A stretch of DNA of 64,000 bases from NCBI GenBank assembly GCA_902765735.1, contig CACXBB010000006.1:56168-120167 (forward strand). The letters run 5' to 3'. The stretch is from an uncultured Eubacteriales bacterium. GTDB taxonomy: Bacteria; Bacillota; Clostridia; Christensenellales; Aristaeellaceae. Positions 7,389 to 16,579 of this stretch are shown piece after piece (within the stretch, counting starts at the first letter, position 1; the number at the start of each line of letters is the position of its first letter). The position numbers and the translations under genes were made by a program. The notes under the pieces were generated by a model, which saw only the letters and a program-made list of their open reading frames with translations, did no database searches and was not told where the DNA came from.

Positions 7389-8228
7389 TTAAGCCTCCTT
7401 GTTCAGCAGGTTGCAGAACTCGTCCCGCTTGTGCTGCTCGAAATCGTGGTACATCGCGCCGCGCTTCATGGCCTCGTCGAAGTCCACCTGATGGCCGTCG
7501 AAGTCCGGGCCGTCCACGCAGGCGAACTTGGTCTCGCCGCCCACGGTCAGGCGGCAGCCGCCGCACATGCCGGTGCCGTCGATCATGATGGGGTTCATGG
7601 AGATCACGGTGGGGATATCGTACTTCCTGGTGAGCTGGCAGACGAACTTCATCATGATGACCGGGCCGATGGCGATGACCTCGTCATACTGGTTGCCCGC
7701 CTTGATAAGCTCCTCCAGCGCGTTGGTCACCAGACCCTTGGTGCCGTAGGTGCCGTCGTCGGTCATCATGCAGACCTTGGCGGAGCAGGCGTTGAACTCG
7801 TCCTCGAGGATCACCAGGTCCTTCGTGCGGAAGCCCACGATGGCGTGCACCTCGCACCCGTTGGCGTGCAGCGCCTGGGCCACCGGCAGCGCGATGGCGC
7901 AGCCCACGCCGCCGCCCACGACCGCGACCTTCTTAAAGCCCTCGACCTCGGAGGGACGGCCCAGCGGGCCCACGAAATCGGGCAGGAAGTCGCCCTCGTT
8001 CAGGGTGTTCAGCTCCATGGTGGTGCCGCCCACGATCTGGAAGATGATGTCCACGGTGCCGGCCTCGCGATCGTAGCCCGCGATGGTCAGCGGGATGCGC
8101 TCGCCGTCGGCGCTGGCGCGCAGGATGATGAACTGGCCGGCCTTCGCCTTGCGAGCCACCAGCGGCGCCTCGATGACCATTTTGGTGACGGTCGGATTCA
8201 GAGGCTGCTTCTTGACGATTTTAAACAT
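7389..8228 (-). CDS. nfnA: NADH-binding small subunit of NfnAB (ferredoxin-NADP reductase type)
   Basis: 279 residues: an N-terminal FAD-binding beta barrel (FIILRASADGERIPLTI), an NAD-binding half (VAVVGGGVGCAIALP), and a C-terminal [2Fe-2S] site in DGTGMCGGCRL...FACVDGP. The Asp plus three Cys arrangement matches the family of NfnA/SudB. GAGGGAAAGC precedes the ATG. It is first in a two-gene unit with nfnB, and supplies NADH and the flavin at which bifurcation occurs. Confidence 0.88.
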   Translation of the reverse strand: MFKIVKKQPLNPTVTKMVIEAPLVARKAKAGQFIILRASADGERIPLTIAGYDREAGTVDIIFQIVGGTTMELNTLNEGDFLPDFVGPLGRPSEVEGFKKVAVVGGGVGCAIALPVAQALHANGCEVHAIVGFRTKDLVILEDEFNACSAKVCMMTDDGTYGTKGLVTNALEELIKAGNQYDEVIAIGPVIMMKFVCQLTRKYDIPTVISMNPIMIDGTGMCGGCRLTVGGETKFACVDGPDFDGHQVDFDEAMKRGAMYHDFEQHKRDEFCNLLNKEA

Positions 8229-8328
8229 GCTTTCCCTCTTCTCTGAATGGATGTGTGGCCTGCGCCGCCGACAGGCGTCCGGCGCAAACCGGCTACCTTA
8301 TAAATGATAGCATAACCATACTCCAAAA

Positions 8329-9420
8329 TCAATCGTTTGGCGGCGGCGTTAAACGGGATTTTACGATGGCGTCCTCCCGGGACAGCTCGTCGGCCACCTC
8401 CGCCTCGGCCTCCTCCACGGTGGTGTGGCGCATGCCCATGGCGGTGGTGACGATGAAGCCCACGATCAGTATCATGTAATAGGTCACGAACCGCCAGGCC
8501 AGCAGCCCGGAGAGCAGCAGCGCGTCCGGCAGCATGCCCGCGAAGTACAGCCCGAACACGCCCTCCTGCGCCCCGGACGCGCCGGGCAGGGGCGTGTAGG
8601 CGGCGGAGGTGTACTGCATGCAGCCCATGGTGAGTATCCTGCCGTAGCTGTGCTCGCGAAGCCCCAGGCCACGGTAGATGAAATACATCACGCTCATCAG
8701 GCACACCACCCGGACCGAGGCGATCAGCACCTGCCGGGCCACCTCCGCCCGGTTCGACGCCAATTCCCGCATGCCGGCGTAGAAGCCGTCGGCCATGCCG
8801 TCGGCGGCGCGCTCCAGTTTTTCGGGATTGCCGATCCTGAACCGGCGCATCAGCGCGCCGGCCTTCTTCACCAGCCAGCGCACCGGCCGCTGGTAGAACG
8901 CGATCATCAGCGAAGCGGACACCAGTATCACGTTGAATATGAAGCCTATGATCAGTATCGGCAGGTTCGGCCCCAGCTCCGACAGCACAAATTTGTGGTA
9001 CACCGCGAACAGCGCCACGTCGAACACCAGAAGCATGATCTGGAAGCAGTGGAAGTGGATGGTCAGCGCGGCGGTGGCGCGGCCCACGGGCACCCGCCAC
9101 TTGTGGAACTGGTACACCTGCATGGGCTGTCCGCCGGAGGCCCCGGGGGTGATGTAGGAGTAGAACGCCCCCAGCAGGCACATGGCGAACAGCCGCCTAA
9201 ACGGCAGCCACAGCCCCTGCGCCCGCAGCGCGGAGCCGAGGCTGAGCGTCTCCATCAGGAGCCCTGCGAACACGCTGGCCACGCTGAGCATGGCGTAGCG
9301 CAGGGGCATGTTGAGTATCGCTTCGACGGACGCGGGAAAATCGCCGCTGCGGATGCCGATATAGAGCACGATCGCCAGCACCAGCAGTATGAATCCCGCG
9401 TAGAGGACCTTGTTCTTCAT
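8329..9420 (-). CDS. YbhN/LPG-synthase-type flippase-like membrane protein
   Basis: A 363-residue protein with about eight hydrophobic segments. The flippase-like (lysylphosphatidylglycerol synthase TM) fold is suggested by SYITPGASGGQPMQVY (about 96-111) and the later YTPLPGASGAQEGVFG, the paired PGAxG motifs of this family. The catalytic aminoacyl-transfer domain of MprF is absent, so it may move a lipid or lipid-linked sugar rather than make one. The start at 9420 has GGGAGA seven nt before it; an upstream ATG overlaps the previous gene. It follows the M20 gene by 16 nt. Substrate unknown. Confidence 0.8.
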   Translation of the reverse strand: MKNKVLYAGFILLVLAIVLYIGIRSGDFPASVEAILNMPLRYAMLSVASVFAGLLMETLSLGSALRAQGLWLPFRRLFAMCLLGAFYSYITPGASGGQPMQVYQFHKWRVPVGRATAALTIHFHCFQIMLLVFDVALFAVYHKFVLSELGPNLPILIIGFIFNVILVSASLMIAFYQRPVRWLVKKAGALMRRFRIGNPEKLERAADGMADGFYAGMRELASNRAEVARQVLIASVRVVCLMSVMYFIYRGLGLREHSYGRILTMGCMQYTSAAYTPLPGASGAQEGVFGLYFAGMLPDALLLSGLLAWRFVTYYMILIVGFIVTTAMGMRHTTVEEAEAEVADELSREDAIVKSRLTPPPND

Positions 9421-9436
9421 CAAACGTCTCCCTGGA

Positions 9437-10606
9437 TCATGTTTCAAGGTACTTGAGCGCCATCCCCGCGTGCAGCGCGATGAGATTGGGCATGGCGGCC
9501 TCGTCCGCCACGAACTTCGGGCTGTGGATGGGCCACACCGCGCCGACGTCCGGGTTGCCCACGCCGATCTTGTAGAACGCCCCGGGCACCTCCTGGGTGA
9601 AGCACCCGAAGTCCTCGGTGGCCATGGTGGGGGTGTCCAGCGTGACGACCCGCGCCCCGCCCAGTATCTCGGTGGCGGCGGCTTTGGCGAAGTCCACCAT
9701 GCCGTCGTCGTTGACCACGCCGGGGTAGCTCTCCCGGATGTCGATCTCCGCGCGCGCGCCCATGGCGGCGCACACGCCAGTCACGGTCTCGGTAAACAGC
9801 GCCTTCACCCGACGACGGGTGTCCGGCCCGAGGGTGCGCAGTATGCCCTCGATCTCCGCCCGGTCCGCCACCACGTTGGCCTGCCCGCCGGCGTGGAAGC
9901 TGCCCACGGTGATCACGGCGGCGTCCGTGGGGGCCAGGCGGCGGCTGACGATCTGCTGGAGCGCCGTGACCGCCTGGGCGGCGACGGCGATGGCGTCGAT
10001 GCCCGCCTCCGGGGAGGCCCCGTGGCAGCCCTCGCCGTGAACGACGACCCTGAACACGTCCGAGGCGGCGTACATCTTGCCGTATTTGAATCCCGCGGTC
10101 CCGGCGGGCAGGTCGGGGTCCACGTGGGCCCCGAACACGGCGTCCACGCCCTCCAGACAGCCCGCCGCGATCATCCGCGCCGCGCCGCCGGAGCCCTCCT
10201 CGTCCGGCTGGAACAAAAGCCGCACCCGGCCCCGCATCGCCTGCCTGTGCCCGGTCAGCACCATGGCCGCGCCCAGCAGCGCGGCGGTGTGGAAGTCGTG
10301 GCCGCAGGCGTGCATCACGCCGGGGATCTCGCTGGCGAAGGGCAGGCCCGTCTCCTCACGGATGCGCAGGGCGTCCATGTCCGCCCGCAGGGCCACGGTC
10401 CTGCCGGGTTGCGCACCCTCAAGCGTCGCCATCACCGACGTGCCCACGGGCCGCGCCACCTCCCAGCCCAGCCCCTGAAGCGTTTTGACGATCAGCGCGG
10501 CGGTCCCGTGCTCCGCGTTCCCCAGCTCCGGCCGCCGGTGGATCGCGCGGCGGAGGGCAAGCGCTTCGGGGGAGGCGGTGTGCGCTTGGGTTAGTATGTT
10601 TTGCAT
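9437..10606 (-). CDS. M20 family metallopeptidase / amidohydrolase
   Basis: 389 residues, full length for the aminoacylase/IAA-amino acid hydrolase/hippurate hydrolase group. Metal-binding motifs are intact: HACGHDFHTAALLG (about 105-118), the catalytic Glu pair in FQPDEEGSGG (about 142), GAHVDPDLP, and the late His in WPIHSPKFV. These enzymes hydrolyse N-acyl amino acids or short peptides with a two-metal centre. The specific substrate cannot be read; N-acetyl-diaminopimelate deacetylase activity is one possibility. The start ATG at 10606 is preceded by CCGGAGGAACAGCC. It is in one unit with the flippase-like gene. Confidence 0.88.
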   Translation of the reverse strand: MQNILTQAHTASPEALALRRAIHRRPELGNAEHGTAALIVKTLQGLGWEVARPVGTSVMATLEGAQPGRTVALRADMDALRIREETGLPFASEIPGVMHACGHDFHTAALLGAAMVLTGHRQAMRGRVRLLFQPDEEGSGGAARMIAAGCLEGVDAVFGAHVDPDLPAGTAGFKYGKMYAASDVFRVVVHGEGCHGASPEAGIDAIAVAAQAVTALQQIVSRRLAPTDAAVITVGSFHAGGQANVVADRAEIEGILRTLGPDTRRRVKALFTETVTGVCAAMGARAEIDIRESYPGVVNDDGMVDFAKAAATEILGGARVVTLDTPTMATEDFGCFTQEVPGAFYKIGVGNPDVGAVWPIHSPKFVADEAAMPNLIALHAGMALKYLET

Positions 10607-10621
10607 GGCTGTTCCTCCGGG

Positions 10622-10778
10622 TCAATTAGGAATTAGGAATTGGGAATTAGGAATTCAGGTGGAAATCCTTTGGATTTCTTTGAATGAGGGTTACGGCGTA
10701 TCTCTTCTGGTCAAACAAATCCCGAAGGGATTTGCACCGCAACTCCTAACTCCTAATTTCTAATTCCTAATTCTTACG
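10622..10778. repeat. Heptamer-arm inverted-repeat element (GAATTAG type)
   Basis: The left arm reiterates AATTAGG/AATTGGG with 7-nt period and ends in the hairpin AAATCCTTTGGATTT; the right arm has CAAATCCCGAAGGGATTTG, then CTAATTCCTAATT reiterations in inverse orientation. Non-coding. Confidence 0.8.
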
Positions 10779-10827
10779 CAAAATCATACAACATTTTCTT
10801 TTCTCTGTAAATCGCATAAATATGAAG

Positions 10828-10856
10828 TTTTCACAAGAGGAAAGTTGTGGTATAAT
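10828..10856 (+). promoter_or_regulatory. Promoter of the tfoX-like gene
   Basis: TTTTCA (10828-10833), 17-bp spacer, perfect TATAAT (10851-10856), about 20 nt before the Shine-Dalgarno-linked ATG. Confidence 0.65.
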
Positions 10857-10875
10857 GGTTGCGGAGGTGATGGAC

Positions 10876-11202
10876 ATGTCTGCGCGGGAACTGGCGGACT
10901 ATGTGACCGATCAGCTGAGCGGGCTGGAGGGCATACGGCGCACGCCGATGATGGGCGGCTACATCTTCTACATCAACGACCGGATCTTCGGGGGCATCTA
11001 CGAGCCGGGGGTGATGGTGAAGATCACCGAGGCCAGCCGGCGGGCCATGCCGGACGCGGAGCCCATGCCGCCCTACGAGGGCGCGAAGCCCATGCTGCCG
11101 GTGACGAACCTTGACGACCGGGAGGCGTTTTCGCGGATGGTGCTGGAGATGTACGACGAACTGCCCGAACCGAAGCCCCGGAAGCGCAGGCCGAAGGCGT
11201 GA
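10876..11202 (+). CDS. TfoX/Sxy N-terminal domain protein
   Basis: 108 residues. The opening MSARELADYVTDQLSGLEG followed by TPMMGGYIFYINDRIFGGIY is the TfoX N-terminal fold, in which a metal- or ligand-like GG-phi-aromatic core is conserved. Stand-alone copies in Clostridia have no proven link to competence. The start at 10876 fits GGAGGT seven nt upstream; two earlier ATGs lack good spacing. A basic tail (KPRKRRPKA) ends the protein. It is monocistronic, with its own promoter. Confidence 0.78.
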   Translation: MSARELADYVTDQLSGLEGIRRTPMMGGYIFYINDRIFGGIYEPGVMVKITEASRRAMPDAEPMPPYEGAKPMLPVTNLDDREAFSRMVLEMYDELPEPKPRKRRPKA

Positions 11203-11342
11203 TTCCTCAATCGATTTCGCTAAAAGGTACAAATCAGGTCGTCATTTTTGTGTCGATCTGTGATTTATTGCGGAATTCTGCTCGTTATTTGCGGTTTTAA
11301 CAGATTAGTGCTCATAATTTTCACAAAAAACCGGCTGTGATA

Positions 11343-11371
11343 TTGACAAAAGGAAAAATCGGCGTTAAAAT
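11343..11371 (+). promoter_or_regulatory. Promoter of the sugar ABC transporter operon
   Basis: TTGACA (11343-11348), 17-bp spacer, TAAAAT (11366-11371); leader of about 57 nt before the ChvE start. No clear operator palindrome is seen. Confidence 0.85.
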
Positions 11372-11434
11372 ATGATTGTCAATGTTGTGGGCCCACGGGC
11401 GCATGACAAATATTAAAAAGGAGTGACCCCTACC

Positions 11435-12478
11435 ATGAAGAAGATTCTTGCTTTCTTGCTCTGTGCGATGCTGCTTCTGAGCTGCACTGCCGCCCTGGCC
11501 GAAAAGGTTGGCGTTTCGATGCCCACCAAGGATCTCCAGCGTTGGAACCAGGATGGCGCCTACATGGAAGAGAAGCTGAAGGAAGCCGGCTATGAGGTCG
11601 AGCTGCAGTTCGCCTCCAACGACGTTCCCACCCAGCTCAACCAGGTTGAGACCATGATCGACGACGGCTGCCAGGTCGTGGTTATCGCCGCGATCGAAGG
11701 CTCCTCCCTCGGCTCCGCCCTCGACAAGGCCGCCGAGAAGGGCGTCAAGGTCATCGCCTATGACCGTCTGCTGATGGACAACGCAAACGTCGATTACTAT
11801 GCCACCTTCGATAACTACAAGGTCGGCACCGTGCAGGGCACCTACGTGAAGGATGCTTTGGATCTGGACAACGCGGAAGGCCCGTTCGTCATGGAGATCA
11901 CCGCGGGCGATCCCGGCGACAACAACGCCCGTTACTTCTATCAGGGCGCGATCGACGTACTGAAGCCCTTCATCGACGATGGCAAGATCACCGTGCCCTC
12001 TGGCCAGATCGAGTTCGACCAGGTTGCCACCCCCACCTGGAAGACCGACGTCGCCCAGAAGCGCGCCGAGGATATTCTGACCGCCAACTATGCGGGCGGC
12101 GAGAACATCGACGTGTGGCTGTGCTCCAACGACTCCACCGCCCTGGGCGTGACCAACGCTCTTGAGGCCAACTACGGCGGCGAGAACTGGCCCATCATCA
12201 CCGGCCAGGACTGCGACATCGCCAACACCAAGAACATGATCGCCGGCAAGCAGAGCATGTCCGTGTTCAAGGACACCCGCACCCTGGCGGCGCAGGTTGT
12301 CAAGATGGTCGGCCAGATCCTGTCCGGCGAAGAGGTTGACGTGAACGACACCGAGACCTACGACAACAACGTGAAGGTCGTTCCTTCCTTCCTGTGCGAT
12401 CCCGTGTTCGCGGATGCCAACAACTACAAAGAGATCCTGATCGACTCCGGCTACTACACCGAGGATCAGCTCCAGTAA
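11435..12478 (+). CDS. chvE: ChvE-type multiple-monosaccharide substrate-binding protein
   Basis: 347 residues with a signal sequence (MKKILAFLLCAMLLLSCTAALA). The signal contains a Cys in LLLSC that could be a lipobox, so the protein may be lipid-anchored. The periplasmic-binding-protein class I body starts EKVGVSMPTKDLQRWNQDG and contains AYDRLLMDNANVDYYATFDN and SAVGVTNAL-like hinge phrases typical of ChvE/XylF. It captures aldoses outside the membrane. The chosen ATG has AAAAGGAG ten nt upstream. First gene of a four-gene import operon; a hairpin after it may raise its mRNA level over the rest. Confidence 0.92.
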   Translation: MKKILAFLLCAMLLLSCTAALAEKVGVSMPTKDLQRWNQDGAYMEEKLKEAGYEVELQFASNDVPTQLNQVETMIDDGCQVVVIAAIEGSSLGSALDKAAEKGVKVIAYDRLLMDNANVDYYATFDNYKVGTVQGTYVKDALDLDNAEGPFVMEITAGDPGDNNARYFYQGAIDVLKPFIDDGKITVPSGQIEFDQVATPTWKTDVAQKRAEDILTANYAGGENIDVWLCSNDSTALGVTNALEANYGGENWPIITGQDCDIANTKNMIAGKQSMSVFKDTRTLAAQVVKMVGQILSGEEVDVNDTETYDNNVKVVPSFLCDPVFADANNYKEILIDSGYYTEDQLQ

Positions 12479-12500
12479 TCTCATTCGTTGAATGAACAAC

Positions 12501-12529
12501 GATGCAGGCGGGCGTGCCCCGCCTGCATC
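12501..12529 (+). terminator. Intercistronic hairpin after chvE
   Basis: A 12-bp stem GATGCAGGCGGG/CCCGCCTGCATC without a T tract, 22 nt after the chvE stop. It is more likely an mRNA-stabilising or attenuating hairpin giving excess binding protein than a full terminator. Confidence 0.6.
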
Positions 12530-12568
12530 ATTTAGGAATACTTCTCTTTTGAAGGTTGGAGGAGAGCC

Positions 12569-14113
12569 ATGGCAAAGATATTGCTGGAAATGAAGAACAT
12601 TACCAAGACCTTCCCCGGTGTGAAGGCCCTTGACAATGTCAACCTCCAGGTGGAGGAGGGCGAGATCCACGCTCTTGTCGGCGAGAACGGCGCGGGCAAG
12701 TCCACGCTGATGAACGTGCTGAGCGGCATCTATCCCCACGGCACCTACGAGGGCGACATCATCTACAACGGGCAGGTCTGTAAGTTCTCAAACATCAAGG
12801 ATTCCGAGAAGCTGGGCATCGTAATCATTCACCAGGAGCTGGCGCTGGTTCCCGAGATGACCATCGGCGAGAACATGTACCTGGGCAACGAGCGCGGCCA
12901 CAAATACGCCATCGACTGGAACACGACCTTTGCCGAGGCGGACAAGTACCTCAAGATGGTGAACCTGGAGGAGAGCTCCAAGGTACAGGTCAAGACCATC
13001 GGCACCGGCAAACAGCAGCTGGTGGAAATCGCCAAGGCGCTGGCCAAGCAGGCGAAGCTGCTGATCCTGGACGAGCCCACCTCGTCCCTGAACGAAGAGG
13101 ATTCCCGCGCGCTGCTGGACCTGATGCTGGGCTTCAAAAAGCAGGGGATGACCATGATCATCATCTCCCACAAGCTCAACGAGGTCGCCTACGTCGCGGA
13201 CAAGATAACCGTCATACGCGACGGCACCACCATTGAAACCATCGACAACCGCGGTCCCGAGCCCGTGTCGGAGGAGCGCATCATCAAGGGCATGGTCGGC
13301 CGCGAGATGACCAACCGCTTCCCCAAGCGCGAGGGCGTGAAGATCGGCGACGTGATGATGGAGGTCGAGCACTGGACCGTGCACCATCCCCTCTACCCCG
13401 AGCGCAAGGTGGTGGACGACGTATCCATCAACGTCAGAAAGGGCGAGGTCGTGGGCATCTACGGCCTGATGGGCGCGGGCCGCACGGAGCTGGCGATGTC
13501 CATATTCGGCCAGAGCTATGGCGTAAACTTCTCCGGCAAGCTCAAGATCGACGGCAAGGAAGTCAAGATGAAGAAGAGCGAGGCCGACGCCATCAGGCAC
13601 AAGATCGCCTACGTCACCGAGGACCGCAAGGGCAACGGCCTGATCCTCAGCCAGTCCATCAAGGTCAACACCTCCCTGGCCAACCTGAACAGCCTGGCGA
13701 AGCTGGGCGTCATCGACCAGGACAAGGAGTACGCCGTGGCCGAGGAGTACCGCGACAAGCTCAAGACCAAGACCCCCACGGTGGAGCAGCTCGTGGGCAA
13801 CCTCTCCGGCGGCAACCAGCAGAAGGTGCTGCTGGCCAAGTGGATGTTCGCCGAGCCGGACATCATGCTGCTGGACGAGCCCACCCGCGGCATCGACGTG
13901 GGCGCGAAGTATGAGATCTACTGCATCATCAACGACCTCGCGGCGCAGGGCAAGTCCGTCGTCATGATCTCCTCCGAGCTTCCGGAGGTGCTGGGCATGA
14001 GCGACCGGATCTACATCATGAACGAAGGCAAAATAATCGGTGAGATGAAAGCGCAGGATGCCACCCAGGAGAACATCATGGCGCTGATCCTCCAGTCGGG
14101 AAGGGGTGCGTAA
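12569..14113 (+). CDS. gguA: Multiple-sugar ABC transporter ATP-binding protein
   Basis: 514 residues with two fused nucleotide-binding domains, as in RbsA/XylG/MmsA. The N-half has Walker [14 protein letters not shown], a Q-loop HQE and Walker [12 protein letters not shown]. The C-half has [13 protein letters not shown] (degenerate Walker A), signature LSGGNQQKV and Walker [13 protein letters not shown]. It powers sugar import with the two permeases that follow. GGAGG precedes the ATG. Two nt separate its stop from the first permease gene. Confidence 0.94.
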   Translation: MAKILLEMKNITKTFPGVKALDNVNLQVEEGEIHALVGENGAGKSTLMNVLSGIYPHGTYEGDIIYNGQVCKFSNIKDSEKLGIVIIHQELALVPEMTIGENMYLGNERGHKYAIDWNTTFAEADKYLKMVNLEESSKVQVKTIGTGKQQLVEIAKALAKQAKLLILDEPTSSLNEEDSRALLDLMLGFKKQGMTMIIISHKLNEVAYVADKITVIRDGTTIETIDNRGPEPVSEERIIKGMVGREMTNRFPKREGVKIGDVMMEVEHWTVHHPLYPERKVVDDVSINVRKGEVVGIYGLMGAGRTELAMSIFGQSYGVNFSGKLKIDGKEVKMKKSEADAIRHKIAYVTEDRKGNGLILSQSIKVNTSLANLNSLAKLGVIDQDKEYAVAEEYRDKLKTKTPTVEQLVGNLSGGNQQKVLLAKWMFAEPDIMLLDEPTRGIDVGAKYEIYCIINDLAAQGKSVVMISSELPEVLGMSDRIYIMNEGKIIGEMKAQDATQENIMALILQSGRGA

Positions 14114-14115
14114 CG

Positions 14116-15303
14116 ATGAATGAAAACAGGATGAGCGTTAGCGCTTTTTTCCAGAAATACACCATGGTGATCGCGCTGGTTGTGGTGGTCATCTTCTTCG
14201 CCATCGCGACCGGCGGCGGCTCCCTGAAGCCCGGCAGCATCAACAACCTGATCTCCCAGAACGGCTATGTCTTCGTGCTGGCCTCCGGCATGCTGCTGTG
14301 TATCCTCACCGGCGGCAATATCGACCTGTCCGTGGGCTCGGTCGTGTGCTTCTCGGCCGCCGTGGGCTGCGTGTTGATGGACAAGGGCGTCAACATGTGG
14401 ATCGTCGTGCTCGTCATGCTGGCGATCGGCCTGCTGATCGGCATCTTCCAGGGCTTCTGGATCGCCAAGATCCGGGTCCCCGCGTTCATCGCCACGCTGT
14501 CGGGCATGTACGCCTTCCGCGGCCTCTCCAACGTCGTGCTGGGAGGCTATCGCGTTGACATCAGCAACGAGAAGTTCCTGTTCCTGTTCGGCGGTGGCCG
14601 CGACTGCTACATCCCCGATATCATCCGCCAGTGGATGGGCTCGGAGGGCAAGCCCAACCTGACCTGCCTTGCGGTCGGCATCATACTGACGCTGGTCTAC
14701 ATCCTGATGACCGTGAGGAAGATCCACGTTCAGAAGAAGTTCAACATCCATCAGTCCGTGCTCGGTCAGTGCGTCACGACGGGCGCGATTTCCGTGGTGA
14801 TACTGTTCATCACCTGGCAGATCGCCAGCTTCAGGGGCATCCCGACCGTGCTGATCTGGATCGGCCTGATCCTGGGGATCTACCAGTACATCACGACAAA
14901 GACGGCCATCGGCAGACACCTGTACGCCGTCGGCGGCAACGAGAAGGCGACGGCCCTTTCCGGCGTCAAGACGCGGAACGTCTATTGGTTCGCCTACGCC
15001 AGCATCGGTCTGATGGCCGGTCTGGCCGGCATACTGACGGCGGCGCGCGCCAAGGGCATCGACCCGACCTACGGCGAAGGCTATGAGATGGACGCCATTG
15101 CTTCCTGCTTCATCGGTGGCGCCTCCGCCTACGGCGGTATCGGCAAGGTTTCCGGCATGATCATCGGCGCCGTGCTGATGGGCGTTATCAACCAGGGCAT
15201 GAACATGGTGGGCGTTGACTCCAACTTCCAGAAAGTGGTCAAGGGCCTCGTTCTGCTGGCGGCCGTCATCTTCGATGTCATGTCCAAACGTCAGAAGCGA
15301 TAA
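14116..15303 (+). CDS. gguB: Sugar ABC transporter permease 1 (GguB/MmsB type)
   Basis: 395 residues, about ten hydrophobic segments, branched-chain/ribose permease superfamily. Diagnostic stretches include MLLCILTGGNIDLSVGSVVCF and AGLAGILTAARAKGIDPTYG, ending LVLLAAVIFDVMSKRQKR. It forms the membrane channel for the ChvE-bound sugar. Its downstream neighbour is a second permease of the same family with a matching C-terminus (VVFDILSKKRN), so the channel may be a heterodimer. Confidence 0.93.
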   Translation: MNENRMSVSAFFQKYTMVIALVVVVIFFAIATGGGSLKPGSINNLISQNGYVFVLASGMLLCILTGGNIDLSVGSVVCFSAAVGCVLMDKGVNMWIVVLVMLAIGLLIGIFQGFWIAKIRVPAFIATLSGMYAFRGLSNVVLGGYRVDISNEKFLFLFGGGRDCYIPDIIRQWMGSEGKPNLTCLAVGIILTLVYILMTVRKIHVQKKFNIHQSVLGQCVTTGAISVVILFITWQIASFRGIPTVLIWIGLILGIYQYITTKTAIGRHLYAVGGNEKATALSGVKTRNVYWFAYASIGLMAGLAGILTAARAKGIDPTYGEGYEMDAIASCFIGGASAYGGIGKVSGMIIGAVLMGVINQGMNMVGVDSNFQKVVKGLVLLAAVIFDVMSKRQKR

Positions 15304-15324
15304 GGGTGAGGAGGATGGCAAACA

Positions 15325-16524
15325 ATGGAGAATAAAGCCTTGAATAAGTCCAATATCAGAAAGCCGCATTCGATTTCCATGCTGAAAAAGAATGCCATGC
15401 TCATCATCCTGGTGCTGGTGTATATCTTCTTCACGATCATGACCAAGGGCCGGATGTTCAAGCCGACCAGCTTCGCCTCGCTGATCAACCAGAACGCCTA
15501 TGTCTACATCCTCGGCTGCGGCATGCTGATGTGCATGCTGACCGGCGGCAACATCGACCTCTCCTGCGGCGCATTCGTCTGCCTGCTCGGCGCGCTGGGC
15601 GGCATGATGATGGTCGTGTGGAAATGGGGAACCGGCATTTCCCTGCTGGCCATGCTGGCAATCGGCGTGCTGTACGGCTGCGGGCTGGGCGCACTGATCG
15701 CCTATGTGATGGTTCCGCCGTGGATCGCGACGCTGGCCGGTTACCTGGCCTTCCGCGGCCTGGGCACCTCCATACTGAGCGTGTCCTCGACGAACTCCAT
15801 CTCCTTCAAGGACAATCAGACCTTCCTGAACATCTTCTCCGGCACGCTGTTCAAGACGCCCGAAGGCCAGATGAACATGCCCTGCCTGATCGTGGGCATC
15901 GTCGCCGCGGTGCTGGTGGTGCTGCTGATCTTCAACACCCGCGCGACCCGTCTGAGGAAGGGCTACGAGGTGGATACCCTCGGGATGGACGTCGCCAAGA
16001 GCGCGCTGGGCGCACTGGCCATACTGCTGATCATGTACAAGCTGGCGCTGGCCGGCGGCATTCCCACCGTGCTGGTCTGGGTGGCCGCGGTGGTGCTGCT
16101 GTATGCGTTTATCACCAGCAAGACCACGGTCGGCCGTCACTTCTACGTGGTGGGCGGCAACATGGAGGCGGCGCGCCTCTCCGGCGTGAACACCAAGCGG
16201 ATCATGTTCCTGGCCTATCTGAACATGGCGATACTGACCTCCATCTCCGCCATGATCGTGATCTCCCGCTACACGGCGGCCAACGCCGACGCCGGCAAGA
16301 ACTTCGAGATGGACGCCATCTCCGCCTGCGTGGTGGGCGGCGTGTCCGCCAGCGGCGGCGCGGGCACCGTGCTCGGCATGGTCATCGGCGCGACGCTGAT
16401 CGGCGTGATCAACCTGGGCATGTTCCAGATCAACCTCGACGCGAACTATCAGCGCGTCGTCAAGGGCTTCGTGCTGCTGGCGGCCGTGGTGTTCGACATA
16501 CTCTCCAAGAAGCGCAACACCTGA
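15325..16524 (+). CDS. Sugar ABC transporter permease 2 (GguB paralogue)
   Basis: 399 residues, same fold and landmarks as the preceding gene: MLMCMLTGGNIDLSCGAFVCL, VGRHFYVVGGNMEAARLSGV and FEMDAISACVVGGVSASGGAG. The two sequences are clearly homologous yet divergent along their length, so this is an old tandem duplication rather than a recent copy. Most ChvE-GguAB systems have one permease. GAGGAGG precedes the ATG. Last gene of the operon, followed by a strong terminator. Confidence 0.92.
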   Translation: MENKALNKSNIRKPHSISMLKKNAMLIILVLVYIFFTIMTKGRMFKPTSFASLINQNAYVYILGCGMLMCMLTGGNIDLSCGAFVCLLGALGGMMMVVWKWGTGISLLAMLAIGVLYGCGLGALIAYVMVPPWIATLAGYLAFRGLGTSILSVSSTNSISFKDNQTFLNIFSGTLFKTPEGQMNMPCLIVGIVAAVLVVLLIFNTRATRLRKGYEVDTLGMDVAKSALGALAILLIMYKLALAGGIPTVLVWVAAVVLLYAFITSKTTVGRHFYVVGGNMEAARLSGVNTKRIMFLAYLNMAILTSISAMIVISRYTAANADAGKNFEMDAISACVVGGVSASGGAGTVLGMVIGATLIGVINLGMFQINLDANYQRVVKGFVLLAAVVFDILSKKRNT

Positions 16525-16538
16525 TACCTCTTGCGCAC

Positions 16539-16575
16539 AGCGCCGGGCAGGTCATCGACCTGTCCGGCGCTTTTT
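16539..16575 (+). terminator. Terminator of the sugar ABC operon
   Basis: AGCGCCGGGCAGGT...ACCTGTCCGGCGCT stem of about 14 bp followed by TTTTT. It also lies just past the stop of the opposing CAP-domain gene. Confidence 0.9.
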
Positions 16576-16579
16576 CATG

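Noticed and set aside
5930..7588. A 552-residue plus-strand frame opposite nfnB
   Set aside because: No domain or ribosome site; antisense of NfnB.
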